Source of the DNA: Gnetum montanum
Taxonomy: Eukaryota; Streptophyta; Gnetopsida; Gnetales; Gnetaceae
NCBI GenBank assembly: GCA_015680685.1
Contig: MNCI01003588.1
Location: 652,242-716,241 of the forward strand
Direction: 5' to 3'
DNA: 64,000 bases
Below are positions 24,333 to 35,482 of this stretch, piece after piece. The translations under genes were made by a program, and so were the position numbers. The notes below the pieces were generated by a model that was not told the origin of the DNA, searched no databases, and saw only the letters and a list, made by a program, of their open reading frames with translations. Position 1 is the stretch's first letter; the number at the start of each line of letters is the position of its first letter.

Positions 24333-26096
24333 TCACCCTAAGCATTGAAACTCATCATCCCTAGTGTGAAAGCTACATGAGTAAGATTTTTTCACTCTAA
24401 TGACCTCAAAGTTGACTAACCACTTCAACAAAGATAGCAGAAGGCTCAACGTGGAAGATCTACCTCTAGTGTAGAAGGTGTACCTCTATTACTATTTATA
24501 GTAAATGGAATGGCCATGGAGACTTAGCACTTACTATACATAATAACCATCCATATTTGGGCACCCATCTCTCTTGTACAAGGCATACATCTACAGAAAT
24601 TTGTAGCCAATCTGTTAGCCAATTTATAGCAAAAATCATGGCCTAAAACCTATAAAACCAAAACCTTAACACCCCTTTTAGGTTCCACACTTTTGCATTT
24701 CCACGCACATAGCAATTTTAGCTTCTAAGAGCTCTTGAAACCTTGTAGAAATGTAGCTTCTTGGAGCCTTCCAATGTGGAGCCCCTGTAGCCCTGTTACC
24801 CCTTTTGCAACCCCCTTGAGATTTGTGAATTTTTGATGTCAACACTGTGTTTCTGGGATTCCCAGCCCCCATCCTATAGCAATTTGGTAGCCAAAATTTT
24901 CACTTTTCTCACCCCCTAGTAGTGATCCAAGTTGCATATCTAAAGTTGCAGTAGAGGAGGTTTGAAAGCATCAAGAGTGGCTTAGTAGTTAGATCATAGA
25001 GCAAATTACATTGACTTCAATAGGCTTTGAAATCTTGGCCTAATGAATCCCCCTTTTCTCTCTCATGGGAATTTCTTGTACATATTTTTTAAAATAATTA
25101 TTTATTTATTTTAATAAAGTTTTAAAGTTTCATTTTTGTGTGCAATCTACANATAATCCACAAGGGGAAATCTCACATAATTTATACTTTTGGAGCTGAA
25201 AAAATACCTCATAAGTGGTCAAAGCCTCATTCCCCAAGTGAAAAAAGTCACCTAGTGTCTATATTTGGGCTTGGAGNTCACCCTAAGCATTGAAACTCAT
25301 CATCCCTAGTGTGAAAGCTACATGAGTAAGATTTTTTCACTCTAATGACCTCAAAGTTGACTAACCACTTCAACAAAGATAGCAGAAGGCTCAACGTGGA
25401 AGATCTACCTCTAGTGTAGAAGGTGTACCTCTATTACTATTTATAGTAAATGGAATGGCCATGGAGACTTAGCACTTACTATACATAATAACCATCCATA
25501 TTTGGGCACCCATCTCTCTTGTACAAGGCATACATCTACAGAAATTTGTAGCCAATCTGTTAGCCAATTTATAGCAAAAATCATGGCCTAAAACCTATAA
25601 AACCAAAACCTTAACACCCCTTTTAGGTTCCACACTTTTGCATTTCCACGCACATAGCAATTTTAGCTTCTAAGAGCTCTTGAAACCTTGTAGAAATGTA
25701 GCTTCTTGGAGCCTTCCAATGTGGAGCCCCTGTAGCCCTGTTACCCCTTTTGCAACCCCCTTGAGATTTGTGAATTTTTGATGTCAACACTGTGTTTCTG
25801 GGATTCCCAGCCCCCATCCTATAGCAATTTGGTAGCCAAAATTTTCACTTTTCTCACCCCCTAGTAGTGATCCAAGTTGCATATCTAAAGTTGCAGTAGA
25901 GGAGGTTTGAAAGCATCAAGAGTGGCTTAGTAGTTAGATCATAGAGCAAATTACATTGACTTCAATAGGCTTTGAAATCTTGGCCTAATGAATCCCCCTT
26001 TTCTCTCTCATGGGAATTTCTTGTACATATTTTTTAAAATAATTATTTATTTATTTTAATAAAGTTTTAAAGTTTCATTTTTGTGTGCAATCTACA
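24333..26096 (+). other. assembly-generated duplication with single-N joins
   Basis: 24333-25151 (819 bp) reappears, as far as I checked without a difference, at 25278-26096. Single Ns stand at 24138, 25152 and 25277. The 124-bp piece between the last two begins with the 43 bases already present just before 24138, and its remaining 84 bases are what copy 1 of the large repeat has at that place (after 12978). It is therefore a misplaced contig, and the 945-bp offset is not biology. Confidence 0.88.
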
Positions 26097-26304
26097 TTTG
26101 TCTTCCATTTTTACAAATATGTAATTTTTGCATCATATTTTTTCAACTCCTTGTTTTGCATTCTGTAAGTCCTTGGAAGATATACTAGACTATTTAGGGC
26201 ACCTTGAATTCCATTATTTTGAAGGCCTTGTGGATTCATTGTTAAAGCTATTGCACTGGGATTTTTAGTTTTCTAGCAACCAAATTTTTCAATTGCTACA
26301 ATTA

Positions 26305-27971
26305 TAGTAGAAGTACGTATTGCAAGAAAAAATAATTTATGTTAACAAAATATTGTTATATTAATGTATTATAAAGAAAACCAAATCATCTAGATTGAGA
26401 AGAAGAAAAAGTAACTGATAGAACAAAACTAGATTTAGATAAAAAGAAATGAACTTCACTCCTAGATTATTTAAAGAAAAGATAAAGAAATATGACTACA
26501 ACACTAAATAAGTAGTATAGCTTAAAAGTTAATACAAATAACTAGGAAAAGAACCTAAAATAAAACAATGGTGATCTTGAAGAAATAATTAATGGATTAG
26601 AGATGAATGACAAGAATCTATGTTGCCCTAATTTCTCTTTGACATGTGTGCTTGATGAAGATCTTAATTAGAAAACTCAAGTCATTGTGGATGAAAACTG
26701 ATAACAAAGAGAAAAATGATTAAGTCGTATTGATGTGTGGATCTAGATCTAGTTAAAATTTTCATTTGTTATGAGGAAAAAATAATGGGGATATAATGTG
26801 CTAGTAGGGAAAGTGAGAAGGTATTATAAAATCTCATGTGGCTGAAACTATTTAGAGATCCTGATGCTCATAGAGATAGTTATCAAAAGTTATTCTTTTG
26901 AGAAGGAATCTATCCTTCTTTTAAGAGTTCTAACTAATGTTAAATACCTTCTTGATTAGAAGTATACTCCTATTTATAGGTCATAATTATCTCATAGATT
27001 CTTAAGAAATGATGCATTAGAGCCCAAAAACTAGAAGCTTCTAGTTATGAGAAATAATATACGTAGTTATAGAAGAAATCAAAGATGTAGGTGACATAGA
27101 AGAATGATGTTGAACATCAAAAAATAGAATTAACATTAGATATTAAGAACATAAAAGTTAATGTTAATTTTAAATTAAGATGAATTTGGAAAATGACACT
27201 AAAATTTAAAATTAAAGCCTAGAAGATAAGTAATCAAAAAAGATGTTACAAGTGATATGAGACATCAAGGTTATGGATATGCTAGAGAAGATAATCAGAA
27301 GTAATATTACTAATGATGTAGAATGTTGAAATAGTGACTTTTGGAGGTGACTTAAGCCATTGAATCTAGAAATATACCTAAAACTTTGACTCACATAGAA
27401 AATGCTAAAGTGGGTACACCAAGATGAATTCTCATGTTTGTGCAAGTTGAAGATTCTATGTAGTGATTTGACACTCCAATTATTTCCATGATTACTACAC
27501 ATTCAGAAACCCTCTTCTCATGAAAAAGAAAAAAAGAAAAGATGAAAAAAAAATAAAGAAAAGAAAAAGAAAAATAATCAAATAATGATGATGAGAAGAG
27601 CAATACAATGTTAACCTTATTAGTCGATGTAAAATGATACTCTTACCATTCTATATTGATGTTATAATTTCTCAATTAGGATCATAGTAGAAGATTAAAT
27701 CAATATCTAGGCAAAGCCTATCTCATGTTCAAACTATTATCTAGATTACTTACCTTTCAAAATATAACAATCCAAGATAATCTCTTGCTCATCCCTACTC
27801 ATGGCTAGGAAGACATAAAAGTGTACATCTTAGTAAACTTTTGTAATGTCAAATGCTACTTTTACTTAATTTCTAAATCTTTTTTCCTAGGGATCATAAA
27901 CTTTGATCCAAACCATAATCATACCCATCCTAAAAATTTCAATTTCTTCGTCATGGCATTGTAATAACTGT
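26305..27971. other. AT-rich stretch without a recognisable gene
   Basis: No protein resembles a known family. CCTATTTATAGG at 26969-26980 reads as a minus-strand TATA-like box, so a decayed LTR or promoter on that strand is possible. 27505-27580 is a purine-rich low-complexity run that creates long spurious frames on the minus strand. Confidence 0.45.
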
Positions 27972-28802
27972 TGATGAGTGTTGGAGTTATCCAAACACTC
28001 TATCATACAAGTCACAAGTGCTAGCATGCAATCAGATCGTAATCCATAGATGGACAATGCAATTATGCTAGTGATTGATGTTAAGCTCGAGATCGCTATC
28101 TTCCTACATTAAGTTAGTAAATTTTGAGTGTATGGTTTAACTCTTAGTATGACATATGATTAGTTAATTTTTTTAGGCTTTAATTACTCCTAGTTACAAA
28201 CATAGCAGAAGTTGAAAATAATAATCTAAATCTAAGGAATGACAGTAATGTAAATCTATTCTAGCCTATAGTAACAAGCATTCAATCTTGGTTTAATATA
28301 AATGCCTTAGGCTCATATAAATATTAATAGATTACCAAGAGTTATTATATTAGATGAACCAAGCAATAACACCACAGGGATTACCAAATAATTACACTTA
28401 CGCACTTGAAGCCAATCGTACTCATTCCACTTTAATAATGAACAAGTAAAGTACTTTGAAAACATAAAAAAGCTAAGGGGATGTTATAATGATGAACACC
28501 AATCTCAATCTTTATTTCTAGATATGAACTATGCCTAAGTACATGTCACTCAAATAAAGATTCCATACAACTACTCTACATCACATTGTGGGCATTTCCT
28601 CTATTGCTAAAGTTATGAAAAAAAACTACAAGAGTATAGCTAAGGGTGAAATAAAAAAGTTGTTAATTGAGCATCAAAGTGTTGGTATTTATAGGGATAC
28701 ACATCAAGGCATCATATCAATGATGACATAGCATGGGTTACGACGTTGTATCTATGATATCGTAGATAAGATATCGCAATGCAACAAAGATTGACTTTAT
28801 CA
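27972..28802 (-). repeat. 3' LTR of the outer family-T element
   Basis: 831 bp. In the minus direction it runs from TGATAAAG to ...ACTCATCA and is collinear with 49223-50091. It contains the palindromic GATATCGTAGATAAGATATCGC near its 5' end (28758-28779), matching the U3 cluster of the other family members. Confidence 0.8.
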
Positions 28803-28815
28803 TACCTCCACGATT
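28803..28815 (-). promoter_or_regulatory. polypurine tract of the outer family-T element
   Basis: On the minus strand AATCGTGGAGGTA precedes the LTR start TGATAAAG, comparable to TCATGGGGGTA before the LTR at 22476. Confidence 0.55.
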
Positions 28816-28989
28816 GACTAGAAACTTGTTCTTGAATTAGAAAAAAATGAGGATAGAGTCAATTACAAAATTGGGACATAGAATTAACTTGTCTAACTAT
28901 TTACATGAATCTTGAATGCTTCAAATGGTTTTTTTTACAAAATGACATAGTTATCAATTAACAAAACATAATGTAACAAAACAAAAACT

Positions 28990-29565
28990 AAATTAGCTTG
29001 ATGTAGTTTATGTTCGAGGTGGTGGAGTCTATTCCATCAATTTCTTTCCTTTATCATTAGGCTTCTACAATTGATAATGGTTTAGGAGCACCTAAAGGTT
29101 TTCCTATTTTTCCCTTGGATCATGTATTGTCCATGTTGATTCTACGACGTTGGACAAAGCTGGTACTTTTCATGGGCATGGTAGTTGTGGGAACATCTGA
29201 TTGGCCTTCACATACCATGTTGTAAACTATTTCCTTCCCTCCTGAAATGCTCTAGATACCTTTTTAAGTTCTTGGTAGTTAGAAATTCTTCATGCTATAT
29301 TTTCTACAACATGTTTTTATCCCTGGTAGATTGCTTTTACAACTCTAAGTTTGAAGTTTGCTACATGGAGTTTCTAGAGGGCATCCTTTCTGTCAACAAA
29401 CTCCTTCTCATACATCGCATACATAGTAGCTATCCATTGCTCAAGTATATTTCTATGCTGCCCTATTTTCAACATGGCTAAGTTAGCATATCAAAGGTTT
29501 GCTAACCCCATGTATTCTATTAGGTCCTCTATTTAGGTTTTTGTTCTTGATTTTGACTTGATGGA
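28990..29565 (-). pseudogene. ORF P, C-terminal part
   Basis: Minus-strand translation gives a coherent protein with stops where Gln, Arg or Trp codons would be expected. Segments include YANLAMLKIGQHRNILEQW, TMYAMYEKEFVDRKDAL, KLHVANFKLRVVKAIYQG, YQELKKVSRAFQEGRK and VPALSNVVESTWTIHDPREK. It ends about 190 bp before the PPT of the outer element. Upstream it continues across the solo LTR at 29566-30418 into 30424-31332. I do not recognise the family. Its place between protease and PPT suggests it was the last ORF of the outer element, but an unrelated gene inserted there is possible. Confidence 0.55.
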
Positions 29566-30418
29566 TGATGAGTGATGAGGTACCCCTATGCCCAACCATA
29601 TGAATCACTAAGGCATTTATGCACGATCTAGTTGAATTCTATGGACCTATAGTTCTCTAGTGCACTAGTTCTTCTAGGAAGTGAAATAGACATTCAGAAC
29701 ATTCATTATCTTCCCAACTACACTTGTGAAGCTCAAGGATATTGTTTAAGTATAATTGAGGTACATAATTTTTATCATTTTATGTTTTATAAGTTTAATC
29801 GCCTATAACAAGAATGCAAGGTAGAGTAATTTAAGATCTAATTCATTAACTACCTAGCTAGCCTAACACAAGTACCCGTCCCACTTTCTTGGACACATCT
29901 TGAAGACATATAGCACTATTGGGCTACCAAACATTAAATGTTTCTAGGTTACCAAAAACTATATGTATGCTCAAAGTGGTCATGCTTGTGTTCATTAACA
30001 ACTAGAAATTAATTGCTTAATTTAAATGCATTAAAGTAAAGTGCATTAAAGGAAATATTAATCTATTCTTAGTGCTACAAGGATTATCAAAAGGGTTTGT
30101 TTTTATTCCTGACACACTACTGCGCTCAAGTACATCAGTGTTCTAACAAAGACCTATATACACTCATACTCCTATTGCAGGTAGTCAAAAAATATTCTAA
30201 CTTTGGAAAAAATAAACTACAAGAGCTTCGCTACTCTATGAAAAACTATGAAAAACTCCCTCAAAATTATGAGCCCAAGCATTATATTAATAGGCTAATG
30301 TATACTTCGTGATATCAGATATTAGACATCATGTACTCGGCTCCAACATCGGGTATTTGATGTCATGGCTTTGACATTGGGTATCTGATATTGAAGCTTG
30401 TTAGAACATGACTCATCA
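29566..30418 (-). mobile_element. solo LTR, family T (853 bp)
   Basis: On the minus strand it begins TGATGAGTC and ends CACTCATCA, with the family-T terminal block (plus-strand 'gaggtacccctatgccc'). It is flanked by the exact target duplication ATGGA at 29561-29565 and 30419-30423. Neither PBS nor PPT adjoins it, so it is a solo LTR. Removing it reconnects ORF P. Confidence 0.88.
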
Positions 30419-30423
30419 ATGGA

Positions 30424-31332
30424 CATGGACAAGACTATCCAGTATGGGCTACCAATTAGGAATTTGAGCAATCATGGAGATAATTTTGGCATTGATCATC
30501 TAGATTTCTGTCTCATTGATTTATTTATATATACCCACTTGGTCCTTGAAATGTTCCTTACGTCTTTGATGTTTTTTGGCCTTATTTTTTGATATGCTTA
30601 TTTGAATTATAGACTTTTTTTTAATTGCATGGAATTTTTCCATTGATAAGCTCTTATTTTCTTGGGTCAATTTGCTAATGTCCTAGTTGACTTTGATTAG
30701 GTGTTCTGATAGTTGATGAATATTTTCCTTGAGAACATTCTTCTATTTCTTCACATTACTCAACCTTGTGTTGTTAGCAATGAGCTTTTTATTTTTTTCT
30801 TCTAATGCTATGAGGGATTTTGCATGGGCATAGGTTTGTGTTTATGTAACTGAGGCATTCCACATCACCTTTTCTGTCTCCATCTTGATTTTGATGTTAT
30901 GGATAATTAGTTGCCTAACCTGATTTGTTTTCAATTGTTCTAGCTAGTTAGGAGCTACAAACTATGTAGGGTCTCTTCTATCAGCTCTTAGGGCTACTTA
31001 TTCCTCTTGTAACCTTTGCACCTCATTCTCTGCATCTTTTGCCCTTATCTTAATCATGACCATCTTCTTTTTGATGGAAATTAGATTAGACTACACTGTA
31101 GTGATATCACTTAGGATATCAAAAAAATTTTGCATGATGTGGCTTTTCTATAGTAGTATGTCTAGTACATATTCATGTTTGATAGGATTTATTGAGGTAC
31201 CAACTAATATTTGCATATCTCTTACTCTAAAGATATCAATTAGTGGCATAATAGGAACATTAAATGATTCTTTAATGTGATCTATGATGACCTCTGCATC
31301 TCCTACTACATCCTGATGCTACATGACCATAC
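30424..31332 (-). pseudogene. ORF P, central coiled-coil part
   Basis: Minus-strand translation from 31332 downward gives DVVGDAEVIIDHIKESFNVP, RVRDMQILVGTSINPIKHEY and KSHIMQNFFDILSDITTV. Long Lys/Glu/Leu-rich stretches follow, such as IRAKDAENEVQRLQEE, SLIALEEKNKKLIANNTRL and ISKLTQENKSLSMEKFHAI, which have the heptad character of a coiled coil. At least ten stops interrupt it. The 5' side is cut at 31333 by the LTR of the tRNA-iMet element. Function unknown. Confidence 0.6.
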
Positions 31333-31839
31333 TATAACATCCCATCCTTTGTTAAGGGTGGAAACAATTGTAAATAATGTAATTAACCTTCAAATGAAGG
31401 GGAACCTTGTTATGAGAAGTTACGATTATTCATGTATCCCTTGGGAAAGGGTTTGACTTATTCCATTTAAGGTTGGGTTTAGAGCTCATGTTGGCATGGA
31501 GTTGTGATGCTGAGATAGGTAAGTGAAGGGAGTCGAGTGAAGTGGAACAAGAAGGGACTGATCACCCCTTTGGTAGGATAGCTTGATTGTGGTAGCAGTG
31601 TCAGATTACCTCTAAGGCTTAAGTGGCATAGGAAGATAACCCAAAGGGCATTGCTATACTCTCTTCTATTAATAAATTTTTTTGTTTTCTCTTTTTATTT
31701 CTGAAGTACCAATTATTTAGTTACCAATTAATTCATTTATTAAGTATTTATGATGTTTCCATTATATTATCTAAGAAAACAATGAATGTGATAAATTAAT
31801 AAATAATATTTTTATGACATCCAGAAATAGGATGTCACA
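31333..31839 (+). repeat. 5' LTR of family-K element (507 bp)
   Basis: Begins TATAACATCCCATCC (TG start decayed to TA) and ends GGATGTCACA, the usual imperfect inverted ends of plant gypsy LTRs. It is collinear, inverted, with 42084-42591 (508 bp) and in part with 39094-39430. The primer site next to its right end fixes the orientation as plus. Confidence 0.88.
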
Positions 31840-31854
31840 TTTGGTATTAGAGCC
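31840..31854 (+). promoter_or_regulatory. tRNA-iMet primer-binding site
   Basis: TTTGGTATTAGAGCC directly after the LTR differs at one base, a transition, from the classical initiator-Met primer site TGGTATCAGAGC of plant gypsy and TRIM elements. Confidence 0.88.
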
Positions 31855-32083
31855 AACCATGATTCAAGAGCCAAAGTGGAAGAAAAAAATTGTTTTATTA
31901 TTATTATTATTATTATAAAACATAAGTACATCTGAGAAAAATGAAAAGTGGAAGAAAAATATTATATTATATTATTTTATTATGTAATAGAGTAAGAGGA
32001 AGTACATCCAAGCAAAATACAAAAAAGAAAGAATGGGAAAAGAAGAAAAAAACAAGAATGAAAAAGATGTAAAACAACTATTA

Positions 32084-34221
32084 TCATTTGTTGTGATCGC
32101 ACAAGTTGAGGAGATCTATGATTATCTTCAATTGTGCTTCCCTTTCTTCATTAGTGACAACTTTCTTGCTTAGCACTATCTTACATCTAGCCAATCCAAC
32201 ACACAATTATTTAATATACTTAGTTGCATGTCTTGCTATAGCTATTGATTTCTCCTTTCTTTTAAGTTGGATCTTTAGCATATCTATTTGAATCAATCGA
32301 TCATCCATGCTCTATTGCCATTCTTTTTGTTTTTTCTACATAAACAATACTTAAATTATAAGTTATGAACAAATCAAGAAAATGGGAAGAGTAAATAATA
32401 AAAAAAGAAGAAATATTTAAATAAAACTAATCATTATCAATTTGGGGGAGCCATTCACAAGTCTCTAGATGGTGAGGAAAGCATAGTTGGAACATCCTCG
32501 ATAATTGGATGCAAGGATGAGATAACTCTAGTCTGTACTAAATCATAGTTTTCCTTGAAGTTGCATGACTGAGACTCTTGTAAGTGAAAGATGCCCTCAT
32601 GAATAGAATAAGGTTTATTATAAAAAATTTACTAACTAATACGCTAAAGAAGCATGCGTTCTTCTTTAGCAACTACAACTATTTGTCCCATTGAATAAGA
32701 AAAACCCAAGATAAAGAAAGAAGGAACCACTAGAACAAACTTAGGAAGTGATGTTGGTACTACCTATGGAAGGGAACCTTTTATAGGTGTCATAGTAAAA
32801 GAAGGCATGCCTGGTGATCTAGATGGAGGAATGGAAGTTTGTTCAAAAGTGGTGCTTGCATCATCTTTTTCCATCTCTCAGATAAAGTACTATCACTTTG
32901 TAGACATCTACAACACAAAAATCAACATCATACAAAGGAAAGATGAAAATATTTAAATCTTTAAATAATTAAAAATTACCTCTAATTTCTTTCCATTATC
33001 TCGTCTTATACTTTGTTAATTTTGTTGGGGTTGTTTTTGAGCTTGTTGTTGGGCTTGTTGTCTTATAACTACTAGACTGCTAGAACTTTGCCTAGTACAT
33101 TGCCTCTACAAAAAGAAATTTATCAGAAAAAAAACTAAGACATTAAACTAAGTTATTATATATGTACATATATATACCTTACCTTGGAAGTAGAAAGTAT
33201 GATCTATTCTTATGGTTGAACCATACCAAAGGTCGAAGTACCTTGAACTTTTTCAGTCTATGCAGCTCTAGCCTAGGCATTCTGAATCAGTTCATTCTAC
33301 ATCCTAGATTACATTGTCAAATACATGAGATAAAGACATAATCAACAATAAGGAAATAATAAATACATAAAAGTACCTCATAGATTTTCTCTTGATTCTG
33401 AGCATGCTGTAAAGCCAGCTAACCTTTCTTGGCATCCACAATATTACTTATAACTCTTTCATCTTTAAGAAACTTAGGGAATAATAAGGGATTGGAAGGA
33501 CTAAAAATTTATTTGGATGGTCATAACTTATGATCAAACACATGAATAAGGGTACACAACATAGGGTATAAGATTTGATAGGATTTTGTTGGGCAGCAAT
33601 AATTTCAATCATGGCATTATACCAGGCAGAGGAACAAGATAATGGCTAGTCATAAATTCCACTGGTTATGGTATCATGAACTATGTAAATAGATTAAGAA
33701 TGAACATGGGATTGATGTTTATACCACAAAACCTTGCTATAAATAAGAAGACATAAATTAAAGTGAACCTCATTGATGAAATCTCCATAAACAAATTGGC
33801 TTTTTCAAAGAGCAGAATTAATAACATAATCAAATAATTCCTTTTTGCAAAATGATTTAAATTTTGGGGAGAAAGTTGATGGAATTGAAAGATCCTATCC
33901 TTGCTAAAAACCCAAGGCTATTTAAATATCAAAAGGAAGGATTGTAATTGCTCCAAAAACTAACTCAAAAGTAGAACTTTTCTTACTATTATATTGTTCA
34001 CACCATTCCATGAGAATGCCTTTGCAATGGAAAAATTTAAAAATGGGGAAGACAAGTAAATTAGATAACCTCAAAGTTGTGAGGTACCCCTCCTTCCCAA
34101 GTAATTTATGAACATAATTAGAAGTAGGGAGTAAATTATTTTGATGTAAAAAAATACTGGTCAATTGAGAGCTACTTGAAGGAGTTTGAGGTAGAGGAAA
34201 AGCTTTATGCTTGGAGGCCAT
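32084..34221 (-). pseudogene. antisense gene Q, intron-containing, copy 1
   Basis: Unknown protein encoded opposite to the element that carries it. It begins at an ATG at 34221 (MASKHKAFPLPQTPSSSSQ). An open stretch to 33922 has YVHKLLGKEGYLTTLRL, FPIFKFFHCKGILMEWCE and TFELVFGAITILPFDI. Further down are a Gln-rich tract (RQQAQQQAQKQPQQN, about 33010-33060), HHLETCEWLPQIDND (about 32450) and the C-terminus VLSKKVVTNEEREAQLKIII...DHNK with stop at 32084-32086. GT-AG introns are visible at 33376-33304, 33182-33106 and 32979-32908, and a fourth acceptor at 32336. The 3' end lies ~230 bp from the primer site. The inverted relative at 39437-41840 carries the same 3' part. Stops and frameshifts mean it is no longer functional. 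No family recognised. Confidence 0.68.
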
Positions 34222-35112
34222 GATAAAGATGATTAGAATCCTTTGATGGTGGAAAATCTTCAAGCTTCTCCACTGATAAAATCCTTCAATCTTCTGTTGA
34301 TATTGAGTTGTGATGGGCAAAGTCTTTCTTCTTCTCATATTTATAATACAACCATAAGAATCTTAGTAGAAGTAAAGAGGAAGTTTTAACTTAAGATAAT
34401 CAAAGATTTAATAAAGCTAATGTTCACATTTTTTTAAAGCTAACATTTACTTTTTCTAATTTTGTGATTCCTAGGTTTACCAAAATGGAATTATCTCTAG
34501 CCTAACTAAATGTGCTCTTCAAGATGATTTCAATGGTACCATGCCACTATCGTGTGCCCACTACGACCATCATATGTCCTATGCACATCATCACACACCC
34601 ATAGCTTTCCTTGTCGTTGCTACTGCGTAGTTGCCTGCATCTTCTACTACAAACCACCTTCCATGTTGTCACAAAATGCCTCTTGCACCACCATAAATCA
34701 CCTCCCATGCTACCACAAATTGCCTCTCTACCAAACATGCACAAGCTTAGTGATGGGCCATGCAAGCCCTAAGATGGGCAACGTTGACCCAATCAAGGGT
34801 TGAGTTAGCCCATAAGAGGGTCATGCAGACCTCGAGATGGGATGCACTAGTCCAAAGGAGGGCTTTCTAGACCCCAAAATGGGCCACACTAACCCTGAAA
34901 TGACTGTGGCCCATGTAGTGAAAATTTTCCGTTGACAAACAAGAAATTTGAATTGTTTGAAAATTGACAAGAATTTTGAAATTCTCATCAGCTAATGAAA
35001 AAATTTAAAAAAATTTCATCATTAATTGTTAATTTAAGTTAAGAACATGCACAAATATTTTCAAAAATTTAAATTGATGTGTTGGTGGTAACAAAGGGGA
35101 TAAAAAATTCAT
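34222..35112. other. stretch between gene Q and the 5S-like fragment
   Basis: 34545-34700 is CA/CT-rich. 34745-34920 holds a short repeat with 'gatgggccatgcaagccc' and variants about every 33 bp. If gene Q had its own promoter it should lie at 34222-34500 on the minus strand, but I see no convincing TATA box. Confidence 0.4.
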
Positions 35113-35170
35113 CATTAAGCATGCTCGTTCTGGAGTAGAACTGGGATGGGTGACCTCTTGGGAAGTCTTG
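35113..35170 (+). pseudogene. 5S rRNA-like fragment (3' half)
   Basis: CATTAAGCATGCTCGTTCTG followed by GAGTAGAACTGGGATGGGTG and ACCTCTTGGGAAGTC aligns without a gap to the central and 3' part of plant 5S rRNA. That part holds the internal control regions, including the strongly conserved GGATGGGTGACCTCCTGGGAAG. The 5' half of 5S is not recognisable. Flanks are AT-rich and not rDNA spacer-like. Known precedent: Cassandra-type short LTR elements of vascular plants carry 5S-derived sequence in their LTR. It lies 313 bp before the gag start at 35483. Confidence 0.82.
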
Positions 35171-35482
35171 AAAAACATGCAAGTTTTGTAAATTTAAAAT
35201 GGCTATAACTTTTAAATTTGAAATCCATTTTTATCCAAAAAATCGATTCCAATAGATTTAAACCTTCTGGACTCAATGGAACTATTAGATTTAACTTTTA
35301 GATTATAGAAAATTAATGTTTTAATTCATTGTTTAAGGTCCCAAAAAAATTAATATTTGGTACTTAATAAGAAATCCATGACAGTTTCAACTTCTTCTGC
35401 AATTGAATAATGATTTTGAGACCCATAAAAAGGGCCATAGAACCTAAGGATTACCAACATACCTAATTTTTTCAACTTATCG

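Larger units (their letters stand above)
14564..26304 (+). repeat. copy 2 of the ~3.8-kb duplication, interrupted
   Basis: This is the second copy of 10770-14563. It is split at 16243/23412 by a nested gypsy element and contains a false 945-bp duplication caused by assembly joins (24138-26096). Beside the gypsy insertion a ~46-bp unit, with 'actcattcaatgggaaa' and 'caacaagtccattgag', is present about three times (23420-23575). Copy 1 has it once, near 12333-12370. Confidence 0.72.

Noticed and set aside
24678-25817. Two identical 64-codon minus frames as a gene pair
   Set aside because: They are identical because the region is duplicated by an assembly error, and copy 1 of the large repeat does not keep the frame open.
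27391-27603. Minus-strand frame rich in Phe/Ser
   Set aside because: It is the complement of a purine-rich low-complexity run (27505-27580) and has no domain character.
31895-31916. TTA microsatellite as a feature of interest
   Set aside because: A short simple repeat in AT-rich leader DNA, also present in weaker form in the other K copy; no further meaning seen.
35113-35170. A functional 5S rRNA gene
   Set aside because: Only the 3' half is present, the 5' half and a T-run terminator in the right place are missing, and there is no tandem spacer.
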